Shown here piece after piece: positions 47,220-55,989 of a stretch of DNA of 64,000 nucleotides. Made by a program: the position numbers and the translations under genes. How positions within the stretch are numbered: position 1 is the stretch's first letter; every line of letters begins with the position of its first letter. The notes under the pieces are model-generated. The model worked only from the letters and a program-made list of their open reading frames with translations, made no database searches and was not told where the DNA came from. This DNA comes from Pseudoalteromonas shioyasakiensis (lineage in GTDB: Bacteria > Pseudomonadota > Gammaproteobacteria > Enterobacterales > Alteromonadaceae). Location of the stretch: NCBI RefSeq assembly GCF_001550135.1, contig NZ_LRUE01000012.1, positions 62,001 through 126,000 of the forward strand. The letters are read 5' to 3'.

Positions 47220-47534
47220 ATGAAACAAATGGCCTGTATGCTGCTTGCCTTATCGGTGACAGCGTGTTCATCAGTCACCATAGTGCCAGAAAAAACAACC
47301 AATAAATTAGCCACTAAAGCTGATTACCAAGATAGCCGCCCATTCTTTTTGTGGGGCCTCGTTGGTGAAGAACGCGTTGATGTAAAGGCTATTTGCCAAG
47401 ATAAAAAAGTTGCCCAAATGCAATCGCAACAAACATTCGCTGATGGCGCATTAGGACTCGTTACACTCGGAATTTATGCTCCTCACACAGTAAAAGTATG
47501 GTGTGAGCAACAAGCACAGGAGCAACAATTATGA
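47220..47534 (+). CDS. Bor/Iss-family lipoprotein
   Basis: A 104-residue lipoprotein. The lipobox is VTAC (Cys16). The body matches the lambda Bor / Iss family: FFLWGLVGEERVDVKAICQDK, then QSQQTFADGALGLVTLGIYAPHTVKVWC, with two conserved cysteines. Bor and Iss are outer-membrane lipoproteins linked to serum resistance in enterobacteria; here no phage or plasmid genes are near, so it looks like a chromosomal housekeeping homologue. Its stop overlaps the start of the next lipoprotein gene by 4 bases (ATGA). Confidence 0.88.
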   Translation: MKQMACMLLALSVTACSSVTIVPEKTTNKLATKADYQDSRPFFLWGLVGEERVDVKAICQDKKVAQMQSQQTFADGALGLVTLGIYAPHTVKVWCEQQAQEQQL

Positions 47535-47854
47535 AAAGCCTACTAGTAACAACAGTGTTAGTAGCAACCTTAAGTGGTTGCACAAATATCTACTTTGATA
47601 ATGGCAGTGCTGCACAAGCCAATAAAGCGCCTGCAACAGAGCAATGGCATCATAACTTTGCCGCAGCGCTTTACGAAGGTTCAAAGCCTGTCGACTTATC
47701 TGAGGAGTGTCCTGATTCCGAATGGCAAACCGTTCACACTTATAAGTCGTTCACCAATGGCTTAGCTGAAGTTGCAGTAAACCAAGTTGGGCCTATTTGG
47801 TACCCGAAAACAGTTGAAATAAGCTGCGCTCAAGTACCTTATAAGCCAGACTAG
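47531..47854 (+). CDS. Bor-like lipoprotein, divergent paralogue
   Basis: A 107-residue lipoprotein with lipobox LSGC (Cys17). The second half (SKPVDLSEECPDSEWQTVHT, FTNGLAEVAV, WYPKTVEISC) follows the layout of Bor proteins: one Cys, a Phe-Asn-Gly-Leu turn, a strand, then a second Cys. It looks like a diverged tandem copy of the preceding gene, with which it overlaps by 4 bases. Function unknown. The stop is directly adjacent to the stop of the opposite ABC permease gene, with no spacing. Confidence 0.7.
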   Translation: MKSLLVTTVLVATLSGCTNIYFDNGSAAQANKAPATEQWHHNFAAALYEGSKPVDLSEECPDSEWQTVHTYKSFTNGLAEVAVNQVGPIWYPKTVEISCAQVPYKPD

Positions 47855-49093
47855 TTATTCATAACGCAGCGCATCAATTGGGTTTAAGCGTGCCGCTTTA
47901 ATAGCGGGCGCTAAGCCAAACACAATACCAATCAATGAAGTAAAGCCAAATGACAGCATAATCGCCCAACCCGGTATGTAGGCATCTGGCATGCTCGGCA
48001 CTGATAACGAAATCAGTGCCGCAGCACCATAACCAATCGCTAAACCAATTAAACCACCAAACAGTGATAGCACCACCGCTTCAACTAAAAATTGCAGCAT
48101 AATAAAGCCAGGTGTTGCTCCCAATGCTTTTAAAGTGCCGATAACACGTGTGCGTTCTGTTACCGAAACCAGCATGATATTCATCACTCCGATACCACCA
48201 ACTACCAGGCTGATACCCACTATCCCCGCGGTAATTGCGGTAGCACTTCCGGTAAATTTATCGATATTAGCACGGGCTTTTTCGGCGGTTTCAAATTCAA
48301 AGTCGTCATCTTCACCGTCTTTTAATTTATGTAATTGACGTAAGATACGGCGAATTTTAGCCAGTACTTGGGTTTCGTTAGCATCGTCTTTCAAACGAAA
48401 CATCATTTGTACATTGGTATCAACACTGCCGCCTTCTAGCGCACTCATGGTACTTATTGGAATATTAATGTAATCGTCTTGGTCAAAACCTAATAAACTA
48501 CCTTGTTTTTCAGCAACACCAATAATGCGAAACCACTCACCACCGAGTTTGATATATTCACCTACAGGGTTTGCAGGCAGGTTAAGCTTTTCGATAATTG
48601 AAGGGCCAATAAACGCCACTCGACGGCGTTTTTCATCATCTTCTGCGCGAATAAACCGCCCGAGTTCTGGGTAGGTGCGATAAGCTTTTTGGTAGTCTTG
48701 CTCGGTGCCCATTACCCGTGAAGCATGACTTTTATTGCCATACTCTGCTGCACCAGAAAAGCGCCAAGTAAACATTAGCGCAGTAAAGGTTTCGGCTTCT
48801 TTCACTCGGGCTTTTAGAGTTAAAAAGTCGCTGTAGGTTAACTTTGCTTGTTGACCTACCATTTCTTTTTCTACGCTAGTGTAAGGTTTTATATTGGTGA
48901 CATCGGGAGACATATCAGCAAGCTGATCATTAATTTGCTTGGTAAACCCTTGCATCACTGCCACCACGGTAACAACCGCTGCAACACCAATAATAATGCC
49001 TAAGCAGGTAAGGGCACTGCGCATCGCATTGGCTTTAATTGCCATCAGTGCGGCTTTTGTACCTTCCATTACAGCGATAGCAGATTTAAACAT
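47855..49093 (-). CDS. ABC transporter permease, MacB/FtsX-type
   Basis: A 412-residue permease with the MacB topology: transmembrane helix 1 at about 25-45, a large periplasmic domain, and three C-terminal helices (about 285-310, 335-365, 375-400). Motifs [20 protein letters not shown] and the C-terminal [18 protein letters not shown] are typical of this family. ATG 49093 ([11 protein letters not shown]) has GGAA about 10 bases upstream and overlaps the end of the ATPase gene by 8 bases; the in-frame ATG at 49144 is inside that gene. It works with the ATPase and adaptor upstream as a tripartite exporter of unknown substrate. Confidence 0.9.
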   Translation of the reverse strand: MFKSAIAVMEGTKAALMAIKANAMRSALTCLGIIIGVAAVVTVVAVMQGFTKQINDQLADMSPDVTNIKPYTSVEKEMVGQQAKLTYSDFLTLKARVKEAETFTALMFTWRFSGAAEYGNKSHASRVMGTEQDYQKAYRTYPELGRFIRAEDDEKRRRVAFIGPSIIEKLNLPANPVGEYIKLGGEWFRIIGVAEKQGSLLGFDQDDYINIPISTMSALEGGSVDTNVQMMFRLKDDANETQVLAKIRRILRQLHKLKDGEDDDFEFETAEKARANIDKFTGSATAITAGIVGISLVVGGIGVMNIMLVSVTERTRVIGTLKALGATPGFIMLQFLVEAVVLSLFGGLIGLAIGYGAAALISLSVPSMPDAYIPGWAIMLSFGFTSLIGIVFGLAPAIKAARLNPIDALRYE

Positions 49094-49793
49094 GTTGTCT
49101 TGTTCCTTCGCCTTTACGGGTATCACTAACAACCTTGCCATCAACTAAGCGAATAACACGTTGGCAGTGATCAGCAATATCTTGTTCATGAGTAACCAAA
49201 ATGATGGTGTGCCCTTCGTTATGAAGCTCATCAAACAGCGCCATGATCTCAGTGGTGGTTTTACTATCTAGGTTACCGGTAGGCTCATCACCAAGTAGAA
49301 TGTGGGGTTTAGTAACCAATGCGCGAGCAATAGCGACACGTTGCCGTTGGCCACCAGAAAGCTGGCTTGAAAGGTGGTTTACCTTATCGCCAAGACCAAC
49401 CCGTTGTAATGATTCGAGCGCTTGTTGCTTTCGCTCTTTGGCAGAAATAAATCGATACACCAAAGGCTGCATAACATTTTCAAGAGCGGATGCTCGTGGT
49501 AATAAATTGAAACTTTGAAAAATAAAGCCAACACTTTCATTACGCTGATGAGCAAGCTCCGTTTCGGTCATGCGCTTTACTAGCTTATCTTTTAAATAGT
49601 AGTCACCACTGGTGGGAGTATCTAAGCAGCCAAGCAAGTTCATCAGGGTTGATTTACCTGAGCCAGAAGGGCCAATGATGGCAACATACTCATTTTGTGC
49701 AATTTCAATATTAATATCATCAAGGGCTTTGAAAACTTGTTCGCCCATTTTGTATTGTTTATTGATATTACTGAGTTTGATCACCGCAGACAT
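49086..49793 (-). CDS. ABC transporter ATPase, MacB/LolD-type
   Basis: A 235-residue ATPase subunit. Visible motifs: Walker [10 protein letters not shown] (about 39-47), Q-loop, signature LSGGQRQR, Walker [14 protein letters not shown] and the switch His in [11 protein letters not shown]. The sequence belongs to the branch that pairs with MacB-type permeases. Unlike E. coli MacB, where ATPase and permease are fused, here they are separate genes overlapping by 8 bases. The adaptor gene is upstream and overlaps it by 1 base. Confidence 0.92.
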   Translation of the reverse strand: MSAVIKLSNINKQYKMGEQVFKALDDINIEIAQNEYVAIIGPSGSGKSTLMNLLGCLDTPTSGDYYLKDKLVKRMTETELAHQRNESVGFIFQSFNLLPRASALENVMQPLVYRFISAKERKQQALESLQRVGLGDKVNHLSSQLSGGQRQRVAIARALVTKPHILLGDEPTGNLDSKTTTEIMALFDELHNEGHTIILVTHEQDIADHCQRVIRLVDGKVVSDTRKGEGTRQHV

Positions 49794-50959
49794 TAGTTAG
49801 CACCTTTTTCAGGGCTGTTTTTAACGGCTATCGTATCACCCTCTTTTAGTGAGCTAAGTGGTCTAGCAGGGCCGATAACAATACGATCTCCTTTAACAAC
49901 ACCGCTGGTTAGTGCTTGCTCTATATCTGAAGAAATACCTACCGTTACCGCTGTTTTAGTTACTGTATTATCTGCATTAAGCTTCCAGACAAAGTAGCTA
50001 TCATCCTCTTTTTGAATAGCTTCAATAGGCAGTTTTAAGCCATTTTCGGCAATGCTTGTGGCGATTTCTGCGCGGCAGCTCATTCCGGCATAAAGCTGGC
50101 GGTCAGTGGCATCAAGCAGTACTTTGACTTTAAATGATAAGCCCTGAGAACCGGCTTGATTTTTTGCTGATGTGCCAATGTTTATTACTTTGCCAGTGAA
50201 AGGTTGATTTGGGTAAGCGGCGGCATAGATATCTGCATGTTGGTCTAATTTGATACCGGCAATATCGGTCTCATCCACTCGAAGCTCGGCTAATATTGCG
50301 CTGGGGTCTGCTACTAACATCAGGTCTGAGCCAATAATGTTAGTTGTTCCGGCAATAACAGTTTCACCTTCTTTAATATTGACCGAAGCAAGTAGGCCAC
50401 TCATTGGAGCGCGAAACACGCTTTTATTTAAACGGTCTTCAGCAATCAATAACGATGCTTGGGCTTGGTTGTAAGCTTCACGTTTTGCTTCAATATCTAT
50501 TTTTGCTAAATCGCGGGCATTTTGTAGGTTTTCATATACCTCTTGGCCAGCAAGGCCCACTTCATAAAGCTCTTTCTGGCGGCTTAGTTGACGCTCGATA
50601 TTTTTCAATCGGGTTTCGCTATGTTTAATATCGATTTCGGTCGCGCGAAGCACGGCCTTGTTGCGTGCAACTTCAGATTCAAACGCGGTCGTATCTAGGC
50701 GCATTAAAATATCGCCCTCAGTGACACTTTCACCTTCCTCTACAAACACTTTCGCTACACGGCCTGTCACTTCTGAGCGCAGTTGCACTTGGGTGTTAAA
50801 GACTAGGTTGCCAGAGGCTAAAATTGAATCGGCAATATTGCCTTGTTCAACTTCTGCAATATGCATTTCTGGTGCATCTTTATTGCCTGTGACTTGTTTT
50901 GAAATCAGTAAAGCGACAAATGCCGTAACAGCGAGGCCAATAATAATGGCTTTTTTCAT
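49793..50959 (-). CDS. MacA-like periplasmic adaptor
   Basis: A 388-residue membrane-fusion protein with an N-terminal membrane anchor (about 5-22). The lipoyl half-motifs are seen near residues 50-70 ([20 protein letters not shown]) and 175-195 ([19 protein letters not shown]), with a long alpha-hairpin between (about 85-165) and a C-terminal beta-barrel and MP domain. It is the first gene of the exporter operon (adaptor, ATPase, permease); its stop overlaps the ATPase start. A TolC-like channel must come from elsewhere in the genome. Confidence 0.9.
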   Translation of the reverse strand: MKKAIIIGLAVTAFVALLISKQVTGNKDAPEMHIAEVEQGNIADSILASGNLVFNTQVQLRSEVTGRVAKVFVEEGESVTEGDILMRLDTTAFESEVARNKAVLRATEIDIKHSETRLKNIERQLSRQKELYEVGLAGQEVYENLQNARDLAKIDIEAKREAYNQAQASLLIAEDRLNKSVFRAPMSGLLASVNIKEGETVIAGTTNIIGSDLMLVADPSAILAELRVDETDIAGIKLDQHADIYAAAYPNQPFTGKVINIGTSAKNQAGSQGLSFKVKVLLDATDRQLYAGMSCRAEIATSIAENGLKLPIEAIQKEDDSYFVWKLNADNTVTKTAVTVGISSDIEQALTSGVVKGDRIVIGPARPLSSLKEGDTIAVKNSPEKGAN

Positions 50960-51007
50960 GTTACTTCCTTGGTAGTTAAGAGCGGCATATTGCCGCTCAA
51001 AGCAGAA

Positions 51008-51718
51008 TTAAACGAGAGCGATTACAGTCCAAATACCGTAAATAACAATACTTGGTAGAGCTGCAAACAGTAGCGCTTTATTGAAAGTGAAATTAGTCCA
51101 GCTCTTCAAACCGATAGCTGCGATGAAAATACCCCAAATAGAAAAGATATTGAGACTTTCAAGTAAGGTGTAAAATGGGTGGCCAATTTCTAAACCAATT
51201 AAAAGTTGGTTAATCGAAGCATAGTTAAATAACGTCTGTGAGATTTGGTCGGTACTCGCAGTTAATACTAAGATGAGTAAACCAAGACTTGAGATAATCA
51301 TTGGCATCATGGTCCACACACCAAAGCCATACCACGCACCATAACCGTAGTTAGCTTCTGGATCTTGCTTAGATACAAATAGGTAGTAGCCTGCCATTAG
51401 AGCATTAATAACAGCCAAACCAATGATGCCACCAAATATAGCAAACCACACTTGCATATCTATGGTTTGCTCCATACTTTGGCGAATCATTTTTTGTTCT
51501 GCAATGGTGGCATCAACACTGGCCGCTGCCACTTGTTGATCGATTAAAAACTGCGGGTCAGCTTTATTGTAAAAAGCAAACATGCTGGCAGCGAGGATGC
51601 CGGCAAGTAAAATAAAGGCAACAAAAGACCAACCTTTTGCTTCTTTTAAGCCATTAAAGGCTTTGCTCGGGCTGATAAAAATATCAACCAATGCGGTCAT
51701 GACATTTGATGATTTCAT
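51008..51718 (-). CDS. Yip1-family membrane protein
   Basis: A 236-residue membrane protein with about five hydrophobic segments (about 30-50, 90-112, 135-160, 185-205, 212-235) and the Yip1-domain character (ISPSKAFNGLKEAKGW at the start, a Trp/Gly-rich loop in YGYGAWYGFGVWTM). The function of bacterial Yip1 proteins is unknown. It lies 48 bases upstream of the MacA-like gene on the same strand and may share its transcript, which hints at a role with this exporter. Confidence 0.75.
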   Translation of the reverse strand: MKSSNVMTALVDIFISPSKAFNGLKEAKGWSFVAFILLAGILAASMFAFYNKADPQFLIDQQVAAASVDATIAEQKMIRQSMEQTIDMQVWFAIFGGIIGLAVINALMAGYYLFVSKQDPEANYGYGAWYGFGVWTMMPMIISSLGLLILVLTASTDQISQTLFNYASINQLLIGLEIGHPFYTLLESLNIFSIWGIFIAAIGLKSWTNFTFNKALLFAALPSIVIYGIWTVIALV

Positions 51719-51885
51719 TTTTTATTCCTTGTTTTATAACATTTGTTTTTAGGTACTAAAATATCCTGTTTAGTAACAAATTAGCAATTTGTTTTGTAAC
51801 TGTATGTTAACAGCTGTGATTAGTAAATCTGTGATATGGTTTAAGGATTAATTTGAGTCGAATTTATTAGGAATAGTAGGTCGTT

Positions 51886-52782
51886 ATGGTGAATAGCAAA
51901 GGTCGTTGTATTGATGAGTTGGTATTAGGATTCTGGCGCTTGTTAGATTGGCAGGTAACGCCACAGCAATGCTTAAGTTTTTTAGAAAATGCAATTGAAA
52001 TGGGTGTGTCACATACCGATCACGCTGACATCTACGGTGAGTACGGTTGTGAAGCCGAATTTGGTAAAGCGCTTAAACTAAAACCAAGTATTCGTGATGA
52101 AATCAAAATAATCACTAAATGCGGTATTAAGCCTGCGTTTGCAAGCCTAGGGTTACAAGGCAAAGCAAATCATTATGATTCAAGTGCCGCGCATATAATT
52201 GCCTCAGCACAGCAGTCACTTAAAAACTTTAACACCGATCGTTTAGATGTATTACTTATCCATCGCCCTGATTACTTGATGAACGCCGATGAAATGGCAC
52301 AAGCATTTAATACCCTAAAAGCAAATGGTGACGTGATTGATTTTGGTGTATCTAATTTCACCCCATCGCAACTTAGCTTGTTGCAGTCGCGTTTAGACTT
52401 TGAGCTTGTAACTAATCAAATTGAGTTTTCACCTTACGAGATGAAAGCCCTTGATGATGGCAGCTTAGACCAATGCCAATTGCTCGATATCAAACCTATG
52501 CTTTGGTCACCATTAGCTGGGGGTCGTATATTCTCAAGTGATGATGAAAAAGCGGTGCGTTTACGTACAGTGTTGGAGCAGGTTGGTGCTGAAATTGGCG
52601 CCACAGCCATTGATCAAGTTGTTTATGCTTGGCTGTTAATGCACCCAAGTGCACCGTCTGTGGTACTTGGTACGGGTAATATTGAGCGTGTTAAATCAGC
52701 TGTTGAAGCTAAGCAGCTTACTATGAACCGTGAACAATGGTATCGCATTTGGCAAGGCTCAACCGGGCATAGTGTGCCTTAA
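51886..52782 (+). CDS. Aldo/keto reductase (YdhF-like)
   Basis: An NADPH-dependent carbonyl reductase of 298 residues with a TIM-barrel fold. The catalytic tetrad is visible: Asp45, Tyr50 (HTDHADIYG), Lys78 (IITKCGI) and His126 (LLIHRPD). The C-terminal SVVLGTGNIERVKSAVEA binds the cofactor phosphate region. The pattern fits the YdhF branch, whose natural substrate is uncertain. It stands alone, convergent with the TorF-like porin gene. Confidence 0.93.
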   Translation: MVNSKGRCIDELVLGFWRLLDWQVTPQQCLSFLENAIEMGVSHTDHADIYGEYGCEAEFGKALKLKPSIRDEIKIITKCGIKPAFASLGLQGKANHYDSSAAHIIASAQQSLKNFNTDRLDVLLIHRPDYLMNADEMAQAFNTLKANGDVIDFGVSNFTPSQLSLLQSRLDFELVTNQIEFSPYEMKALDDGSLDQCQLLDIKPMLWSPLAGGRIFSSDDEKAVRLRTVLEQVGAEIGATAIDQVVYAWLLMHPSAPSVVLGTGNIERVKSAVEAKQLTMNREQWYRIWQGSTGHSVP

Positions 52783-52802
52783 TATATAGCCCAAAACGAG
52801 AA

Positions 52803-52821
52803 AAGGGCCTTAACGGCCCTT
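52803..52821 (-). terminator. Hairpin between aldo/keto reductase and TorF-type porin
   Basis: AAGGGCC (52803-52809) pairs with GGCCCTT (52815-52821) across TTAAC. On the minus strand the stem leads into TTTTCTCGTTTT, so it mainly suits the porin gene; it may serve both. Confidence 0.65.
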
Positions 52822-52846
52822 CGTGTTGCAGCAAGTAACACATTCT

Positions 52847-53524
52847 TTATAAAGTGAAGTCAACCGCGTAAGCGACATACACTTTTACATCTGAACCATC
52901 AATGTCGTTGTCTGAAAGACCGAAAGTAAAGCCGTCTTTCGACACTGAAACACCGTAGTCGATGATGTCATCATCACCAATGAAATCCCCTGAGTAATGA
53001 CCTAAGTGAAGGGCCATTTCTGCACCGGTACTGCCAACTGGGAAGCTATAGTCAGCATTTAAATATAGAGAGTCACCAAAATCTGTACCGTCACCGCTTG
53101 CTGCTGATGTTGCTAGGACTGCTGCACCAAAGGTGAAGCTACCCATGCTAATGCTACCGTAGATTTCTGAGAAGTCTGCATCTGTATAAGACGCTGCATC
53201 TGGGTATGCATAATAAATGTAGCCAACATCGTAGCTAAAGGTTTCATTGATTTCACCGCCAAAACCAGCATAAAGGTCTAGCTCGTAAGTCATGTCGTCA
53301 GCCCAGCTAGCATTCGATACCCAAGTACCCGCATAAAAGCCAGATTCACTTGCGTAGTCGATACCACCTTGGATTGCAGCATCACCACCGCCTTGCTCTT
53401 GACCACGCCATAAGTAGTTTGAAGTTGCCGCAGCGTTTGCTGTGACTTCTGCGTAGCTATATGTTGAGCTCAAAGTTAATAGCGCAAGGGCGCTTGCTGC
53501 GACCGTTTTTTTTAGTTTTAGCAT
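52847..53524 (-). CDS. TorF-family putative porin
   Basis: A 225-residue outer-membrane protein with a signal peptide (1-25, SYAE) and a run of amphipathic strands. The sequence TSNYLWRGQEQGGGDAAIQGG near the mature N-terminus is the recognisable signature of this family (Gcw_chp/TorF), followed by GFYAGTWVSNASW and repeated acidic turn motifs, as expected for a barrel of about 8-12 strands. The C-terminus is VDFTL. Members are proposed porins; substrate unknown. It has a long upstream region (288 bases) free of genes. Confidence 0.85.
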   Translation of the reverse strand: MLKLKKTVAASALALLTLSSTYSYAEVTANAAATSNYLWRGQEQGGGDAAIQGGIDYASESGFYAGTWVSNASWADDMTYELDLYAGFGGEINETFSYDVGYIYYAYPDAASYTDADFSEIYGSISMGSFTFGAAVLATSAASGDGTDFGDSLYLNADYSFPVGSTGAEMALHLGHYSGDFIGDDDIIDYGVSVSKDGFTFGLSDNDIDGSDVKVYVAYAVDFTL

Positions 53525-53760
53525 GTTTCTGTATCCTGTTGTTATGTTGATTTTGTCCCATTTTCAGATTGCAGTCTGGTTATTATTTGAGGACATTTTC
53601 TATGTGTTGTCTGGATACGATATTGCACTGGTTGTGCCAAGTTAATTTTGAGCGGGATATTTTATGCTTAAAGTCTTTAAAAACAGGCTTTTAAACTTAT
53701 TTAATTGTGAAAAGGATGGTTATTTGAATTGTTCATGCGCACATGTGTGGTGCAAAAAAT

Positions 53761-53793
53761 AACCCGGTTGCACAATTGCGAAGCAACCGGGTT
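53761..53793 (-). terminator. Terminator after the 388-residue gene
   Basis: AACCCGGTTGC (53761-53771) and GCAACCGGGTT (53783-53793) form a perfect 11-bp stem; on the minus strand a T-run (ATTTTTTG) follows. It is about 20 bases after the stop codon of the gene at 53813. Confidence 0.85.
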
Positions 53794-53812
53794 TTGCTTA
53801 TTTGAGAGTAAC

Positions 53813-54979
53813 TTAGCCGAAAATTGCACGCATTAGAGTAATGGTTTCTTCAACACTGCGGCCTTTTTCAACTTCACTGATGATTGAATCGCGCTTAGCT
53901 TTGATATGTTCAGGGATATCATCACTTGCTAATGCGCGGTCCACCAGTATCTCTGCTGATTCTTTGCCACGGCGTACGGTCTTTTTACCTGCTGAGCTTG
54001 TGGTACTCTTAGGTTTGTTTAACAACTTAATATAGTTAGAGTTATCAGCGGTACTTTTATCTGCATAATAAAAGAAGCAAGGCAATAGGGCTTTGATTTC
54101 AACCAGAGATTGTTCAAGCTCATTTGCTGCACTGGCCATTTTGAACCAAGGCATGCTATGAATGGCTTCAACAACATCTTGCCAGTAGCGCTCAAAATCA
54201 CGGTTATTAAGCTTAGTAATGCCTAATGCCGCACAAAGGGCATCAAGTTTACTATTTACGATTGGTGTAAACACGTCAGGTCGGCGCATCGCAAGCAAGC
54301 GAGTAGCAGGAGCAAGCGTTGGCTTTTCATCGCTGCCATTAAATGCCATGAAGTAAGCAACAATAAAATGCTGATAATGTTCTTGCGTTACTTCACCCTC
54401 AAGTGGAATGTGTACAAGCGCCTCATCGAACGCACCTGGTAAATCACTCAACATTTGGTGGAAACCTTTTGCGTTCTTAGTAGAAGCAAACCATTCAACG
54501 TCGAAGTTATAGCTGCTTGGATCAAGCGAGGCACTGTGTTTACCTGAAAACGCTAAACGGTCTTCTGGGATCATCTCTTTTAGGGATTGCGATTTAATTG
54601 CAGCAATGTAATTAGCTAAACGTAATTGCTCATCAAGGGCTACAAGCTCTTTATGCTGCTCGATGAAGCCTGCAATAACAGGCCATGGCGCAACCCTTAA
54701 TGTTTTTAACTGCAAAAAACTGATTGCAGAAATTAATAAGTCATGAAGTTTTTTAAGAGTGGGTAATTGCTTATCTTCTAACAGATCGTAGTTAATGCGA
54801 TCACGGCTTGCACTTAATAGCTCATAGCACCAACCTAAAAAGTCTTCAGGGTGGTTTTCTACTTTAACTGCCATAAGGTTTAAGCTGATATCAGAGGCTT
54901 GCTTGAGGATATTTTGATAAATTTGACTTTCTTGCTCGCCAAGCGCCATTTTTGACGGTGAAATAAGCAGTTTCTTCAT
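53813..54979 (-). CDS. Protein of unknown function, 388 aa
   Basis: I do not recognise this family. The product is cytoplasmic by appearance: no signal peptide and no membrane helix. The N-terminal half is mainly helical. The central segment has RLLAMRRPDVFTPIVNSKLD followed by an ERYWQDVVEAIHSMPWF pattern, an Arg-Arg-Pro-Asp box and a Tyr-Trp/Pro-Trp box that I have the impression of having seen in other uncharacterised proteins. The C-terminus is Lys/Ser-rich, then a helical domain. ATG 54979 (MKKLLISPSK) was preferred to the ATG at 55063. It is 151 bases downstream of a small XRE gene on the same strand. Confidence 0.7.
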   Translation of the reverse strand: MKKLLISPSKMALGEQESQIYQNILKQASDISLNLMAVKVENHPEDFLGWCYELLSASRDRINYDLLEDKQLPTLKKLHDLLISAISFLQLKTLRVAPWPVIAGFIEQHKELVALDEQLRLANYIAAIKSQSLKEMIPEDRLAFSGKHSASLDPSSYNFDVEWFASTKNAKGFHQMLSDLPGAFDEALVHIPLEGEVTQEHYQHFIVAYFMAFNGSDEKPTLAPATRLLAMRRPDVFTPIVNSKLDALCAALGITKLNNRDFERYWQDVVEAIHSMPWFKMASAANELEQSLVEIKALLPCFFYYADKSTADNSNYIKLLNKPKSTTSSAGKKTVRRGKESAEILVDRALASDDIPEHIKAKRDSIISEVEKGRSVEETITLMRAIFG

Positions 54980-55130
54980 GCTTAATCGATACTCCAGTTT
55001 TGACCAAATTGGGTTGTTTAATTTTAGTACACAGGGTGCAAAAACAACAGGGCCGTGCATCATACCGAAGTAATGAAATGATGCAATCTTACTGATAATT
55101 TATAAGTAAGATTGCGACTAACGTGGTTAA

Positions 55131-55331
55131 TTAATCATTGTCATCGAGTGTAAATAATTGCTCAACACTGAGTTCAAAGTGAGCAGCAATTTTTAACGCG
55201 ATAATCACTGAGGGTATAAAGCGGCCTGTTTCAACTGTGCTAATGGTTTTACGTGATACTGCAATGGCATCAGCAAGTTCTTGCTGCGATAACCCCTTTT
55301 CTTTGCGGAATTTAGCGATACTATTTTGCAC
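55131..55331 (-). CDS. Small XRE-family helix-turn-helix regulator
   Basis: A 66-residue protein consisting of one Cro/C1-type helix-turn-helix (KEKGLSQQELADAIAVSRKT, about 10-29) and the usual third helix and tail (FIPSVIIALKIAAHFELSVEQLF). It has no sensing domain, so its activity may be set by the neighbouring membrane protein, whose stop is 8 bases upstream. Triple 19-bp repeats lie upstream of the operon and are likely its operators. Confidence 0.92.
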   Translation of the reverse strand: MQNSIAKFRKEKGLSQQELADAIAVSRKTISTVETGRFIPSVIIALKIAAHFELSVEQLFTLDDND

Positions 55332-55339
55332 TTTTATAC

Positions 55340-55759
55340 CTAGTCTCTACTTTGCCAAAGAATTGATACGCCATATATCAAACACATCAAAGCAAGGTAA
55401 AATGTGGCCATCATGCTATGAGATACATTTAAAGCAAGTTCATCAGAGAATAAAAAAATAGCCCCCATGCTAAAAAGCAATCCAAGCACTACATGTTTAT
55501 AAGCGATGGTATCAATCGTATTTAAAAACTCATCCTTATACGTAAGGCGATAACCAAGTTTCCATGTAAATCCCCCTCTAATCACAAACATAAAGAAAGA
55601 GCCTAAAAATGCGGTACCGCCAATAAGCAGTAACGGTGCTGATGTTTGCTTGAGCATTGGGTAAACACTAATAATTAATAACGTGACTCCCATGAATATT
55701 GAAAACCATGCGTTATGACTCATAAACTTTTCTTCCGTTTTGATATCTTGCATAGACAT
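55340..55759 (-). CDS. Four-helix membrane protein, partner of the XRE regulator
   Basis: A 139-residue membrane protein with four hydrophobic segments (about 18-36, 42-62, 85-105, 115-135). The middle has WKLGYRLTYKDEFLNTIDTIAYKHV in a polar loop between helices 2 and 3. I do not recognise the family. It is translated just ahead of the XRE gene (8-base gap); small XRE regulators with an adjacent multi-helix membrane protein are a common pairing. The function is unknown; a membrane-bound sensor or antagonist of the regulator is possible. Confidence 0.75.
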   Translation of the reverse strand: MSMQDIKTEEKFMSHNAWFSIFMGVTLLIISVYPMLKQTSAPLLLIGGTAFLGSFFMFVIRGGFTWKLGYRLTYKDEFLNTIDTIAYKHVVLGLLFSMGAIFLFSDELALNVSHSMMATFYLALMCLIYGVSILWQSRD

Positions 55760-55787
55760 AATCGTTTCCTTTTATTTTAAACTCAAA

Positions 55788-55860
55788 TGTAACCTACAGG
55801 TATCAATGTGACCCTAGGGTATCATTTGGTCAAGAACTTTTTGTAACCTGTAGGTATCAA
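55788..55860. promoter_or_regulatory. Three 19-bp operator-like repeats upstream of the XRE operon
   Basis: Copies at 55788-55806 (TGTAACCTACAGGTATCAA), 55807-55825 (TGTGACCCTAGGGTATCAT) and 55842-55860 (TGTAACCTGTAGGTATCAA) share TGTRACC and GGTATCA around a palindromic centre (ACCTACAGGT, ACCCTAGGGT, ACCTGTAGGT). The first two abut; the third is 16 bases farther. They lie 29-101 bases upstream of the membrane-protein start. Autoregulation by the XRE protein is inferred. Confidence 0.8.
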
Positions 55861-55989
55861 AAAGTTTCAGCGCTGATTCATATTCTTGTACCTAAGCTTG
55901 TTTACAAACCTTTTTGTGTGTTCGGCAATGCAATTACGCCTAACTCCCGCTATGATAAGAACATTGTTTGCCCATTTTTAAGGATGATT

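Noticed and set aside
53671..53698. Imperfect inverted repeat (AAGTCTTTAAAA with TTTTAAACTT) upstream of the TorF-type porin
   Set aside because: The arms match poorly and are simple A/T runs. It could arise by chance in this AT-rich gap.
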